Shown: positions 46,613-58,409 of the stretch, one piece after another
How positions within the stretch are numbered: the first letter of the stretch is position 1
Layout: each line of letters starts with the position of its first letter
Assembly (NCBI GenBank): GCA_047495785.1
Contig: JBLDXI010000038.1
Location: 806,001-870,000 of the forward strand
Source of the DNA: Lepidodermella squamata
Lineage: Eukaryota; Gastrotricha
Length of the DNA stretch: 64,000 nucleotides
Direction: 5' to 3'
Notes under the pieces: model-generated
Database searches by the model: none
The model's input: only the letters and a program-made list of their open reading frames with translations
Told to the model about the DNA's origin: nothing
Made by a program: the position numbers and the translations under genes

Positions 46613-48926
46613 ATGGGTCCAGTGTTTCGGACATCGCACAAGGTGACTATGATTAAGCCTAGTTGCGAAGTTTCTTAATTTCTTGCGGCAGGTAACTCGC
46701 GCCAATCGGGCGAAAGCCCTGGCTGCATGGCACGGACGCAATGATGTACCTTTTCGCGGTTGCACTATTTGGCTAACTGGTCTCTCCGGAGCTGGAAAAA
46801 CCACGCTTTCTATGGTAATAACTATTCAATCTCGTGTAATGATGAAATTTCACGGAGACTGGTGTTTTCTTCTCATCTAGGCGCTTGAAGATTTTTTGGT
46901 ATCGCGAGGAGTAGCTAGTTACAGCCTTGACGGTGATAACGTTAGAACTGGCCTGAATAAAAACCTTGGATTCACTGCTGCCGACCGTGAAGAAAACATT
47001 CGACGCGCTGCTCAAGTGTCCAAGCTGTTCGCTGACGCCGGCCTTGTATGCATTACTTCGTTCATTTCACCGTACGCCAAAGACCGCCAACTGGCCCGAG
47101 AAACGCATGCTGAAAATAATGCCAAATTTTTCGAAGTCTATGTGAGCACACCCCTTGAAGGTAATCCGCTTTCAACCTCCCACTCTTGCCGCTTTACTTA
47201 TGTTTCCGTTCAGTTTGCGAGAAGCGTGATCCGAAGGGGTTGTATGTTCGGGCCCGCGCTGGTTTGTGGTTTTCGCTTTCTGCTGTTGTTGTATCTTCTA
47301 CCTACATTTTCAGGCGAGTTGAGGGGTTTCACGGGCATCGACGCTGCCTATGAGCCACCTGCGAATCCTGGTGGGTAGATTCATCCAATTTGTTGTCCGT
47401 TAACATGAAATTACTTCCATCACAGATATAACCCTGCCCACGCAGGAGATGAGCGTGTATGACTGTGTTCACGAAGTCGTGAAAATGCTTGTCAAGCAGC
47501 ACGTGTTGCCACCAACATTATTGAACGTTGTTGACGAACTTTTTGTGCCCGAAGACGCTCTACCTAGCGCAATTGAAGAAGCCAAGAAGCTGCCGGCTCT
47601 TGCTATTAGCGAAGTTGACGTCCAATGGATTCAGGTTATTGCCGAGGGGTGGGCGTCGCCACTCAAGGGTTTCATGACCGAACGCCAGTATTTACAATGC
47701 CTTCACTTCGGAGCGCTGCTCGATGACGAGTGGGGAGGTTTTTCGAGTCTCACCGTTCCTATCACGTTAGTAATTGAACAGACTGAAATTTTGAAACGAC
47801 TAAAGCTCAGACATTTTCAGGCTTGCCGTCTCCACTGAGGATAAGGTTCGCCTAGCTGATGCGGAGGCTATTGCCCTCACGTACAAATTCCCAGGCACTG
47901 ACGAGAGTCGCATTGTTGCTGTGCTTCGCAAACCCGAATTTTACGAACATCGCAAGGAAGAGCGATGCTGTCGCGTTTTTGGCATCAATCACCCGGGCCA
48001 CCCTGGCGTCAAGTTGGTGCTGGACTCCGGCGATTGGCTGATTGGCGGCACCATTGAAGCTCTGGGCCGTATTACGTGGAACGACGGTCTCGACAAGTTC
48101 CGTTTGACTCCGAACGAACTGCAAGCGAAATTCCGCCACATGGACGCTGATGCCGTTTTTGCATTCCAACTGCGCAACCCTGTCCACAACGGGCACGCAC
48201 TGCTGATGGCAGAGACACATAAGCAATTGTTGGCTGACAAAAGAGCGTTCAAAAAGCCAGTGCTTCTGCTACATCCTCTCGGTGGCTGGACCAAGGACGA
48301 CGACGTGCCCCTGGACGTGAGAATGCGTCAACATGAAGCGGTGCTCGATGCCGATATGGATGGGCTGCGTCGCGACCAGACTGTTCTCGCCATCTTCCCA
48401 TCTCCAATGCTTTATGCTGGCCCGCGCGAGGTACAGTGGCACTGCCGTACTCGAATGATTGCCGGCGCGTCTTTCTATATTGTTGGACGAGATCCTGCGG
48501 GTGTGCCTCATCCGGTATGTCGCATCAGTGTTACGACTGGGTAATTTATTCACCTACATTTTCTTGTTTCACCAGGCTGACAAAAGCCGGGATCTTTACG
48601 AACCGACTCACGGTGCTAAGGTTTTGTCTATGGTAACTTTGATAGTCCTTCAATTTTGAAGCAGTCTGAATTGAAATGTCAAATATATTTAGGCCCCTGG
48701 ACTAGATTCGTTGGAAATTGTTCCATTCCGCGTTGCTGCTTACGATCGGACGACGCAGCAAATGGCGTTATTCGACCCCAAACGCCCGGGCGACTTTGAT
48801 TTCATCAGTGGTACTAAGATGCGCGCTCTTGCTCGCGGTGGCATCGATCCTCCAAATGGCTTTATGGTTCCTGCAGCTTGGAAAGTTCTGGCTGAGTATT
48901 ACAAATCATTGGCATCCCAAGCGTGA
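46613..48926 (+). CDS. PAPSS1: bifunctional 3'-phosphoadenosine 5'-phosphosulfate synthase
   Basis: Nine exons: 46613-46642, 46692-46814, 46881-47160, 47214-47261, 47314-47370, 47426-47765, 47821-48514, 48576-48632 and 48693-48926. They total 1863 nt, 620 aa (human PAPSS1 624). The N-terminal APS kinase domain has the P-loop GLSGAGKTT (residues 40-48), DREENIRR and the [10 protein letters not shown] block. The C-terminal ATP sulfurylase domain has [13 protein letters not shown] (near 410), [28 protein letters not shown] and IVGRDPAG. Reaction: sulfate plus ATP to APS, then APS plus ATP to PAPS, the universal sulfate donor. The fused kinase-sulfurylase order is the animal arrangement. The first ATG directly abuts a 3' splice site, so either the transcript is trans-spliced there or an upstream exon adds residues. 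PAPSS1/2 paralogy cannot be resolved. Confidence 0.96.
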
Positions 48927-49239
48927 AGATCTTTATTTCGATGCCGGTTGTGACTGAAGCATTCCAACAGCTGCGTGATAGACACTTCGATCCGTTTTGA
49001 CTTTTGACTGACATGTAGCCAAGTGCACAAGAATTACGCTATACGCTATTTATTGTGGTATTTATAACCCACGACTCTTTTTGAGACAGTTCTTATTGCT
49101 ATCTCTGCACGTAACATTGTTTATGATTTCAGCAAATTATTTGGAACGAAAAAGGCTCGTGCTTTAATATGCACTGAGTCATTTGAAACGATTTATCTCT
49201 TATTTATGCAATAATTCAAGTGATCGATACATCGAATGG

Positions 49240-49245
49240 AATAAA
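49240..49245 (+). terminator. poly(A) signal of PAPSS
   Basis: AATAAA about 315 nt downstream of the PAPSS stop codon. Confidence 0.45.
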
Positions 49246-49440
49246 TAATAATTTTAAAAATGCTATGATATTTTACTCCCACCTCTTGCTGATTGAAAAG
49301 AAAAGTCGCTTTATCCATTGCATGATTAATTTTTCGGTATGCACTAACGTCTAATCCTTTCAGCACAGTGAAAACCCAACATTTCGGCCGAAGCCGATCA
49401 ATCAGTGCTTAAATTCTAATGATGAACCCGTTCCTCGTGT

Positions 49441-49590
49441 CTCTCTTCCTCTTCCCTCTCTGTTCTTCCTTCTCTATCTCCCATCTTCCGTCTACTCTTC
49501 CATATCTTCCAAAAGGAAGAAGATGAAGAAGGAAAAAGGGAAGAGAAGACGGGAGAATAGGAAGAATAAGAGAGGGAAGAGGAAGAGAGA
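49441..49590. repeat. polypyrimidine/polypurine hairpin
   Basis: A 70-bp pyrimidine strand (CTCTCTTCCTCTTCCCTCTC...) is followed after a 4-nt AAAA loop at 49511 by a purine strand (GGAAGAAGATGAAG... AGAGGAAGAGAGA) that is its imperfect reverse complement. It lies between PAPSS and AIMP2, about 60 bp upstream of the AIMP2 start. Confidence 0.8.
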
Positions 49591-49651
49591 TCTTATTTCT
49601 ATGTAAACGCTAGAATTTTTAATCTTTAATTATCGAGTCAAGTCCTCGCCA

Positions 49652-52048
49652 ATGTATTCAGTGAAACCAGTAGTAGTGCCGTTCGAGAAACTCGAAAATC
49701 CTCCGAATATATATCACATGCGAAGCTATCATGACAATGCAACTTCCCGTGCGAAAGGCGTTGATACTCAGGATATCGTTGTTAGACAGAGTGCTGTTAT
49801 CGAACGACTGGAAAACTTGACCGATCGCATCAAGAAAGCCTGTCAAGCCAAAGGGTATGCTTACGAGCATGCGAAGTCGAATTTAGCACTAATTGTGACC
49901 ATTTTAAGGATTCCCGATGAGCTTCTAGCTTTGCTTGGCCAACCAACATGCTCGAGCGAATCAGCAAATCATAACGAGATCAAATTAATTTCTAAGAAGT
50001 CGAAGCCGTCGCTAGCAACCAGGTAACCGTTTAACTGTTAAAGTTGAACGCTGGTAATCAATATTTTGATTTCAGTCCGCATCAGTTTGACGGATACATT
50101 GAAATAGTTTGCCACGCTGTAAACATGCCGTTTTCGATTCTAGGTGAGTTTCAGTATTCAATGAATATTTAGCTATTGAGTGAAGTCAGTGAGTGTTAAG
50201 CTACATAGCGTAGAATGGGGTGACTGGGCCTATCAAAAATCGAATATGGCAAAACGAAGACCACAAGAGTAGGTACCGTTGCCAGGTGATCATTCGTTTC
50301 AGTTTTTATTGTTGCAATCTAAGCTACGTTCTTCCGAAGTGGGTTTATTAAGGCTTCGAGATCGGCTCATATATCGCCCTTAGCTGGCTCACGGTCATTC
50401 CACATCCATATGCCATATCCATTTGTGAATAGGGAGTGGTACTTCTTGCCACCAGATTTGGGTTTTCTGCCATGGGATTAGGGTTTTCCGGCACCAAATA
50501 TGAAAATCCAAAAATTGCCACTAAATTGAGGTTTCTTGCCACCAAATTGGTCTTTATACCACTGAAACGAGGCTTGCCACCAATTTAGGGTTTCTTGCCA
50601 CCAATTTAGTTTTCTTCCCAAAATCAAGAACTGAAGCAACTTTAACAAGATCACGGATTAAAATTTCGGTGCCGAAGTAGCGTTAGCCACTCGACCACGA
50701 ATGGCCAGGCCATCCAGAACAACGGATCAGTACTTCTTATCAATCGGCTTGGAACCATGCTTGTGCCCCATCATGAGAACATGCTTACAAACCTACAAAA
50801 ATTACAGATAGTTAACAGATAGACTTCGCCCACTTTGCAGCCTCTTTTAAGCTGGCAAAACGCGTATCGAACGTTTGATAATTTTTTAGGCTGCCCCTTT
50901 TCCGGCGCGTTTAACGGGCTTAGGTGTAACTTCTGACTCTTGAGATTCCTCTGATGTAGCTGGCTGAATGTTGTCTGATAAGAGGCGGAGAAGAGACTAA
51001 AGCAGGCGACGCCGGAGAAATGGACGGCGAGGCTTTTAATTGTAATCGCTTTCTCCCCATCAAGTAACATGTTGATTCGAAAGTAAGTTAGGTATTTGTG
51101 TTAAAATTCGAATCGTGTAGCAATTTGTGTTGAGGAATTTTCATTGAACTAAAGATTCTTCTAGACGCGTCTTACAATCGCCGGAAAAGGACGCCAAACG
51201 ATCGCGCGTATTGTTACGTTCAAGTCTTACCACGCGCCGCTTCTCTAAACGAGCAAAATACTCAGTTTCAGCATTTTTAGTGGCAAGAAACCCCAAATTG
51301 GTGGCAAGAAACCCTAAATTGGTGGCAAGCCTTGTTTCAGTGGTACAAATACCAATTTGGTGGCAAAAAACCTCAATTTAGTGGCAATTTTTGGATTTTC
51401 ATATTTGGTGGCAGAAAACCCAAATTTAGTGGCAGAAAGTCCAAAATTAGTGGCAGAAAGCATTTCTCCCATATTTAAGTGATTTTTCGCCACAGCATTA
51501 TCTGATTGGATTGCAATCAATGCCAACCTGGAAATTTTACTGTACGCCCATTCGTCACTGCTTAATGCTGGCACGGCTGATTCCCGCAAAATGGAATTAG
51601 CTCTGAAAAAGCTTGGCAACAGAGTTGCTTTTACAAATGAATCATCTAAACTTCGGCTGACGGTTCGCATAATTCTTCATGATATCAATTCGAACGGTAT
51701 AGTTTCTTTATTCGAATACGTCATGAAACAATTCATTATGTAATTGAAGCAGAATCTCGCAAACGATTCGAAATTTCGCCTGTGTTATTTTCTGTCACCG
51801 ATTATTCGCGGAATCAAACGTCCAGCGAATTGGCCGGTGAAACTATATTATATAGATCCATGTTGCGTTTGTGTGGATACCTACCGGACGATGCCTTGGT
51901 CTCAGAGATGACTGAATTTTCGAAAGCTGCTGGCGACTTGCTGTTCGCCTCTTCTAAAACAATCAAATCATTTAAACCGTTGAATCAGCCTGAATCTCAT
52001 ACGTCATGTGCGACTTCACTTTTAAAGTCCTTGCAAGCTGCTGTTTGA
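49652..52048 (+). CDS. AIMP2: AIMP2 (p38/JTV-1), multi-tRNA-synthetase complex scaffold
   Basis: Exons 49652-50022, 50076-50143, 51496-51696 and 51750-52048 join in phase to 312 aa (human AIMP2 320). The N-terminus MYSVKP matches the diagnostic MYQVKP of AIMP2 and is followed by the MRSY segment and a leucine-zipper-like coiled coil (RQSAVIERLENLTDRIKKAC), the region that docks the synthetase complex in vertebrates. The C-terminal half is a diverged GST-like fold: SDWIAINANLEILLYAHS and MELALKKLGNRVAF correspond to the WVDIAIFQL and MNSALGKSPWLAG segments. The last exon (residues from about 214) is not alignable by eye to human AIMP2. Intron 2 (50144-51495) is the long one and is filled by a foldback element. 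AATAAA at 52191. No obvious 3' splice site just before the ATG. Confidence 0.8.
50436..51461. mobile_element. foldback element with internal tandem repeats in AIMP2 intron 2
   Basis: The left arm (about 50436-50610) and right arm (about 51280-51461) are inverted copies of a block built from variant units of TTTCTTGCCACCAAATTTGGG, each about 20-25 bp, with a shared non-repetitive landmark (CATATTTGGTGGCAG / CACCAAATATGAAAATCC). The intervening 670 bp has a 99-codon minus-strand ORF of no recognised family. Position is wholly intronic. Confidence 0.78.
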
Positions 52049-52190
52049 GTCGACTAGTCTTGTAAAATCGACGTTTTGACATTTATAAACATTTTAACCG
52101 CCTCACCTTCGATGAATATGATTTTCACCTTGTTTACATGATTTCATTTTTCTTTTGTGACCACATGGATAACCCAGTATTTTTTAAGTT

Positions 52191-52196
52191 AATAAA
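52191..52196 (+). terminator. poly(A) signal of AIMP2
   Basis: AATAAA about 140 nt after the AIMP2 stop codon, downstream of a T-rich 3'UTR. Confidence 0.55.
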
Positions 52197-52970
52197 ATGC
52201 GTGTTGCTTCACAACTGATGTTTTTGGCTGGATGAAAATGGCCTTGAAATATGGAATACGATATTTAGGTAACTAGTTTCGTCAGCCCATCTCACTTATA
52301 TATCAAGGGCGAAAAATTATGAAAATATAGATCATTCGCAACTAACGGTACCTATACCAATCAGTAACTCAGGCTCAGGCGACAACGTTGCTGCACAAAG
52401 AGTTGAGAATGCTGAGGTGAAGCTTTGAACAACCAGCAATGATACTGATGGACCTTCACACCTATATGACAACAACGCTTAAGGAGGTCAAGAAAATAAG
52501 TTTTATTATTATCGATTTTGACTCATTATTGTTGTACATGATTTCGATCTCCAGGAAATAACTTTTCCAGCCTACTTATCACAGAATATCTTTTGATTTT
52601 TAGTTTAAAGTTGAGTCTGTATGAGATTCCTTACTATTGAGTGAAAATTCTATTCCGGCCGACATGTGCTAATAGGAAACAGGAAAGGAGGGAACATCAA
52701 GCGAAACAGCCAAATGAAATAATTATTAAGAGCTAATCATTGTCATGAATACACGCGACTTCCTATCCAGTCGATTGTTTCTCTCAGCGATGGCCGCCAT
52801 CGCTCACAGCTTTAATAACAAACAACACGTGGAGCCTGTGGGAATAGGAGTTAAAGTCATGCTTGAACACAAATTCCATTACTCACCAATGGGAAAGCTC
52901 GTCGCATTCCTTGTTGAAGGTAAAAATGGAACAGTCGTAAATATATTCAAATTGAGCTAAAAAAATCAAG
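52197..52970. other. no gene seen; convergent region
   Basis: About 770 bp between AIMP2 and the minus-strand tektin. A 71-codon plus-strand ORF at 52745-52960 is unrecognised. Holds the tektin 3'UTR. Confidence 0.45.
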
Positions 52971-55856
52971 TCACTTACCTAGGCATTTCTCCCTAAAAAA
53001 TAAACCAGGAATTACTATTGTTACTGCTGATATATTAACTTGGTAAGTTTACCTGTCCAGAAAGATCGAATTGTTTTTCACAGCAAGATCATGTTCAAGG
53101 GTGGATTTTGTCATGAGAAGTTGCTGTAATGTGGCTTCTGCATAACGGTGTTAATTATTGTCGTAAGTTGGCGTGCTTAACGTTTACAAAAACTTGAACA
53201 TACCCGATGCTCTTAAACGGGCATTTAAGGCGTCTACACTCTCGTAGATTTGATGTACTTCCTCAACAAGGCGATGCTAAAAATTAAAGGCGATATGAGC
53301 GGAATATCGTCGTTAACAACTAATACATACTTGTGCCGGATCTCGTGTGGCCTCGGCGTTCGGGCGGTGCGTGCGTACTTCCAACCGCGTCTGGGCGACT
53401 TTCAAGGGGTTCTCTTGCTCTTGAATAGAGCGTCGCAGAAATTCGACGTTTTGCTCCATATCGAAGATTTCTTGGCAAACGCGGCTCAGGTGCGCTTGCG
53501 TTCTGTTGCGAGCTATAAATTCAAATCAAATGTTGTCAGTGTCTCGAGTTATCTACCGTAATCTTCACATTTTGAAATGTGATAGAACCGGAGATAGTTT
53601 GCGAAGAATACTTATATTTCGCTTGGATTTGGAACCTGGGCCAAGCTACCATTCAAATCATCCCGTTGATAAATGAACCAGGGACCAAGGATTCAATTAA
53701 CAGGGACCATGGACAAAGAGGAATCTTTCAGGTTTGAACACATGAAATGCTGGGAATCTATCTTTTTGGTCCATTTAAATGGGTGAAACTAATTCCTGAG
53801 AGGGCGATACATGACGCATGCTGTAATGGACTATCTCTTTCCCCATAAAAATGCATTTTACGCTAAGGAATGAAGATGACCCATAATATATTCGTTGAAT
53901 CTTCAAACCTTCAGTTGTTTCTTGCACTCGGCGAGACAGCTCTGCATTCACCGAGTTCCAAGCTTGCCACATGTCATTAGCACATTCGTCCAAGGCCTAT
54001 AAACCACATTTTCATTAAAATGAAGTTGACGATAGCAGCCGACTGAATACATACCTTAGCTATGTCTGCGCGAAGTTCTTGTGATCTTGCGCGCTCACCT
54101 AGGATACACAATTAATTAGACAGGTGATCGTGGAAGTTTCGCAGCTATAATAACATACTTTGAGACCGAAGGATGTGTGACTCGGTCAATCTAGCCCAAG
54201 TTTCCGGCACAGTTGTAGTGTTATCCACTCGCTCTATTCCTAATGGTATTATAATCATATCAACAATGAAAAAGTTGATTATTATTTTTAGATTACTTAC
54301 CGTTAACCAAAGCTACCCCGCGGCTGGAGTTTCGAAGGGCAGCTGCGCTTTGATCTGCCATTAGAGCAACAAATTTATCGCGGCTGTCGTTTTCCAACTC
54401 ATGTAGAGTAGCGCGGTCAACCGCCATTTGGCCATTGGTTCTGCAATAATTCATATTTCACCCCTGTTTCTTTGCAATAAAAGAAAAAATACCGCTCCAG
54501 CAAACTGCGCATTCGCTCTTGACAACGTCTCACCACATCCACCTCTATTAACATGAGTAAATTATCTCATCATCGAAACCGTTTCTTGTTTAGGGATATA
54601 TAACTCACCACTGAGTAGAGACCGTTCCACATTGTCATGAACTAGAAAAATGAGTATATTTTCGTTGTTATATCAAAAGAGCATCGTAAAAACAAACCTA
54701 GTTCAATGCCCTGCCGTTTTTCCCGCTCATACAAACATTCTTGGGCGATTTGCAACGGTACTGCAGCTTCAGCAAGCGATTTTTCTAGGCATCGTTTAGA
54801 TTCCGCCAAGTTTGCCATCTCTCGGTTAAGAGCATCGGTCTCATTAGATAGCTCGCTGCGCCAGAATTCGATGTCGGAGATTCTTTCGCCGAGACGTTTT
54901 CCAGATTCATCCTATTATTTGATTGATTGATTTCATTGGCTTTCTGAGTTTATTCGCGTTTCATCTAAATTTTTACCTGAGCTCTACGTGTGCGTTCTTC
55001 AACTTCTCTTGCCATGCGAGAAGCTTCCATTCTTAAACGTTCGCCTGCTGATTTGAGTTTGTCAGCCGCCAGCCAGTTGAAGGAATTTACTCGCTGCCAT
55101 TCGTTGGGCGAGTAACGCGTGTAAAGAGCAGCGCGAGTGGCGGCCAAGACATTGGGCGTTCTCAGGGGATCCACCGTATCTAAATGAAGCTGCGCACTGA
55201 TTGGAGCAGGAGCACTACGGCTAATGCTTCCGGCAGCTCGGAGCCGGGGCGCGGAAACCGATTGAGACATGAAAGGCGACAAGCTTTATACGAATAATGC
55301 AACGGTATTATTTTTTGTCGACATCACAATAAGAGAATAGGGGAAATATGGGCACAGTTTCGATTATTTAATTGTTAGCCCAAGACTAGCCTAGATCTTT
55401 CACAAAATTTACCTGCTGCTCGATAAGCCTGGAGGAGGACTTGACGCAGGTGCACAAAGAGCGCCTAATACGAAAATGATAAAAGTGGTAAGAATATAAT
55501 TGGCACAATATTAGAACATCTTCATACCGGCAGAAGCACCTGGTCTAAAATCCAGCGTAGTGTAAGCCCTGCGCATAGGCGTAGGATTAGGATGAGTATC
55601 GGTCGTGCTATCAAAATAGAAAATTATTTCCGTGAGATGAACATTTTGATCGACTATTTTGGTATTACTTGAAATATCTTGGATTAGGATCTGATGTTTG
55701 ATTCAGGATACTCGGCAATCCTCCAGAATCTACTCCATTTCGAGCGAACATATCTGTCCGACCCGTAGGTGTTGTTAGATACGCAGCAGTAGCCGTCGAA
55801 CCCATGTAATGTGCGGCATTGACACCGTTCATTGGGTTCATAGTTGCGGTCGCCAT
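52971..55856 (-). CDS. TEKT3: tektin-3-like axonemal filament protein
   Basis: Fifteen exons from ATG at 55856: 55669-55856, 55528-55607, 55413-55464, 54977-55283, 54698-54911, 54609-54641, 54493-54544, 54301-54440, 54159-54239, 54055-54098, 53909-53996, 53331-53512, 53204-53276, 53053-53137 and 52971-52992. They total 1641 nt, 546 aa. Matches to TEKT3 run throughout: [101 protein letters not shown] and [22 protein letters not shown]. The tektin nonapeptide is RPNAEATRD instead of canonical RPNVELCRD. The first 170 residues are a disordered Ala/Pro/Thr-rich leader. Tektins line the doublet microtubules of motile cilia and sperm flagella. An acceptor-like TATATAG lies 8 nt before the ATG. Confidence 0.93.
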
Positions 55857-55866
55857 ATATACAGCT

Positions 55867-58409
55867 ATATACCAACCTCAATTTAAATATTCTATATTAT
55901 GGGAATGATTTTTCAACTTCGCTTGCCGAAGAATGTTCATGCAACAACTGATGCATTTTTATGAGTAATAATCAAAATTGTATTGGTCATAAGAACGTAT
56001 TAACTTGAAGTCACAGTCGAAAATTTAACGAAACGTTTTAAAAGAGAAGCTCCTTATACGACCCTAACAAGCTCTCAGTGCCCTTAAGCAATGAGGCGAA
56101 GTCCTGTAGCTATTGATAAAATTTTCCTCAAAAAGTATTTACGGCGTCATTCATCACGACTGACCTGCCGTTGGATACAATCTCAAGGAGCCTCACTTTT
56201 TGCCCTATATAGAATGGTTTACACAGTTATATTATTATCTATATAATTCAAAAAATGTAGGCGGATTAATTGGCTTCCTTTCGAGATAAACATATTGTAC
56301 AGCAGTGCATTCTTACCTGTATTTTGAGCATCAGAGATCAGAGATATCGATATAAAACTCAAATGTTACCGTTCAAAATGTTGAACAAAGTATCAATAAT
56401 ATCACTTATCAGCGGTCAAATATAATAACATATTATCATCTGAAAGCAATATGTGTTTACTTTCGTAGTCACTATTATAATGTACGAGAGAAAACCGATT
56501 ATAATTCATCTTTGATTCAACAGATAAGTGCGCTCATTTTTATTCCGAAAAACGGATGAAAATGAAGAACTGCGCCTTGGTCTTTTTTCAAAATGAAATT
56601 TTTCGAAAGCTGATTGGCTCGCGTCATTGTCTCAAAACATCAGAAATTTCCTACAACAGGGAAGAAAGTAAGAGCGCAGAGGCCAGCGCAGGGGCCAGCG
56701 CGGAAGCTATGGAAGAAGAAGAAGAAGAAGAAGGAAGAGAGATAAGAAGAAGAGTGGAAGAATGAGAGAGGGAAGAAGGGAAGATAGAAAAGGAAGACTT
56801 TCCATGCACTCAAGTCAGATAGAGCAAATCATTTTTTAAAAGACGCGTCTGTGAAAAATAGCGCATGGAAAGAAATCATGCCGTACGTATGTGAGTTTTT
56901 GTGTATGTATGTGTCATGTTATATTGCTGGATGAGAGAAAGAATCAAGAATAGCCAGTGTGTCACCAGGTAACCGTCACCCAGGGTTTCTATTGAACGTG
57001 CGCACTATATCGATCCGCACCCTCATTTCAAGCAGCAGCAGCGGCGGCAGCGACGGCAGCGCAGAAAAAAACAACGCCATTCTACTTGTATATTCCAGCA
57101 CCTCGAGCTGCCTGCGCTAACCAGTGGTATCGATAGGTATACATCGTCTCGCAAATAGCAGCAATCATTGCTTGCCACACGTTTAGTAGAAACCCGCCAT
57201 AATACAGGCATAATCGATCAGTATAATTTACTATAGCAATTTGGATTGCTAAGTTGAATTTATAATAATATTGTAAGGAAGTGATTTCTTTTGAAAAATT
57301 ACAAGCGAGGCAATGCTAATAATATGCGATCGATATATTCGTGACAGCCATATACAGCCATATACACATGTGGTTGTAATATCTACGAAGACCGCAGTTA
57401 TTTATGTTTATCATCTGGTTTCAGGCGGGGCAATCGATGTAGACGTGGAGTGTTCCACTTGCCATTTCTGTTATATTATTCCGGTTTTTGTTCGTTGAAT
57501 TTCATCCAATTCATTGGAACATGAGATTTTTTTGTACAGCTAAGGAATGCGGGAATCGGCTTCGTTCTTAGTCGAAGGAGATAAACGCCGAACTACATCG
57601 TTGTCAAACTGACGTTGCTGTGGAGCAGTCATGAGTTAAAATTGGACTTGAAAAGCTAAAAAGAACCTCTCATTGTTTGTTAGGTATTTGCAAGTTGAAA
57701 TAGATTCCAATTCAGATGTTTCAAAATAGAAGTCGGTGTTACTGTTAATGTTACGCTTGATGGGACTAATCCAACGACATCAGCATTCGGAGCTTGAAAA
57801 ATAATACATTTCAGGGTAATAACGAAGATAATTTCGAATCCTCTTTATTCGATTTAGGTATCAAATCATCAAAAACATTATAGGAAAGTTTGACATCAGA
57901 GATCAACACAGAATATTCATGAGTAAAAAACATTTGAACGCGCGTACCACAAATAATCGTCTACAGACTGAGATCACTTCAGCAACAACAATTTAATTAG
58001 AGACAGAATCTACCCTTCGACGACAGACACCTTTCAAAAGTGCTTCGAAAACCTACGATGGCCGACATCATTTTCATTCAGATTGAATTCAAGAATCATT
58101 CACGGCGTTAGCGAGAAAAATTATTCTACAACGTTTCCAACTTCAAGGGTACTATTTGAAATTATTTAAGATGAACTGACTGTAAAATTTAACTTGTGCA
58201 ATAAGTGTACTTCGCCTATTACAATTAAATGCTGAAAATCATGGTGTTAATTAGTGTTTCCTCGCACGATAATTAAACAAAACGCAATTATGTAGCCAAT
58301 CAGATAGGCATATTTTCTTGTAGCTCAATCGGAGCTATATAGTACACTGTGAAATAAACGCAAGTAACAAGAGCATAATTCTTGACAATCAAATATGCAT
58401 CCTTCGGTT
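55867..58409. other. gene-poor region with purine-rich tract
   Basis: 2.5 kb without a supported gene. A GA-rich tract (AGAAGAAGAAGAAG... GAGAGAGGGAAGAAGGGAAG) lies at about 56710-56795, preceded by two GCCAGCGC repeats at 56682-56702. Small tandem TACAGCCATA units occur near 57350. The rest is AT-rich. Confidence 0.45.

Noticed and set aside
52979-52992. 14-nt microexon in tektin followed by a further exon at 52883-52956
   Set aside because: Reading straight on from this exon gives a short natural end (REKCLGK stop at 52971), so no microexon is needed.
56556-56765. 69-codon ORF ending in a Glu run
   Set aside because: The Glu run is simply translation of the GAA-rich tract.
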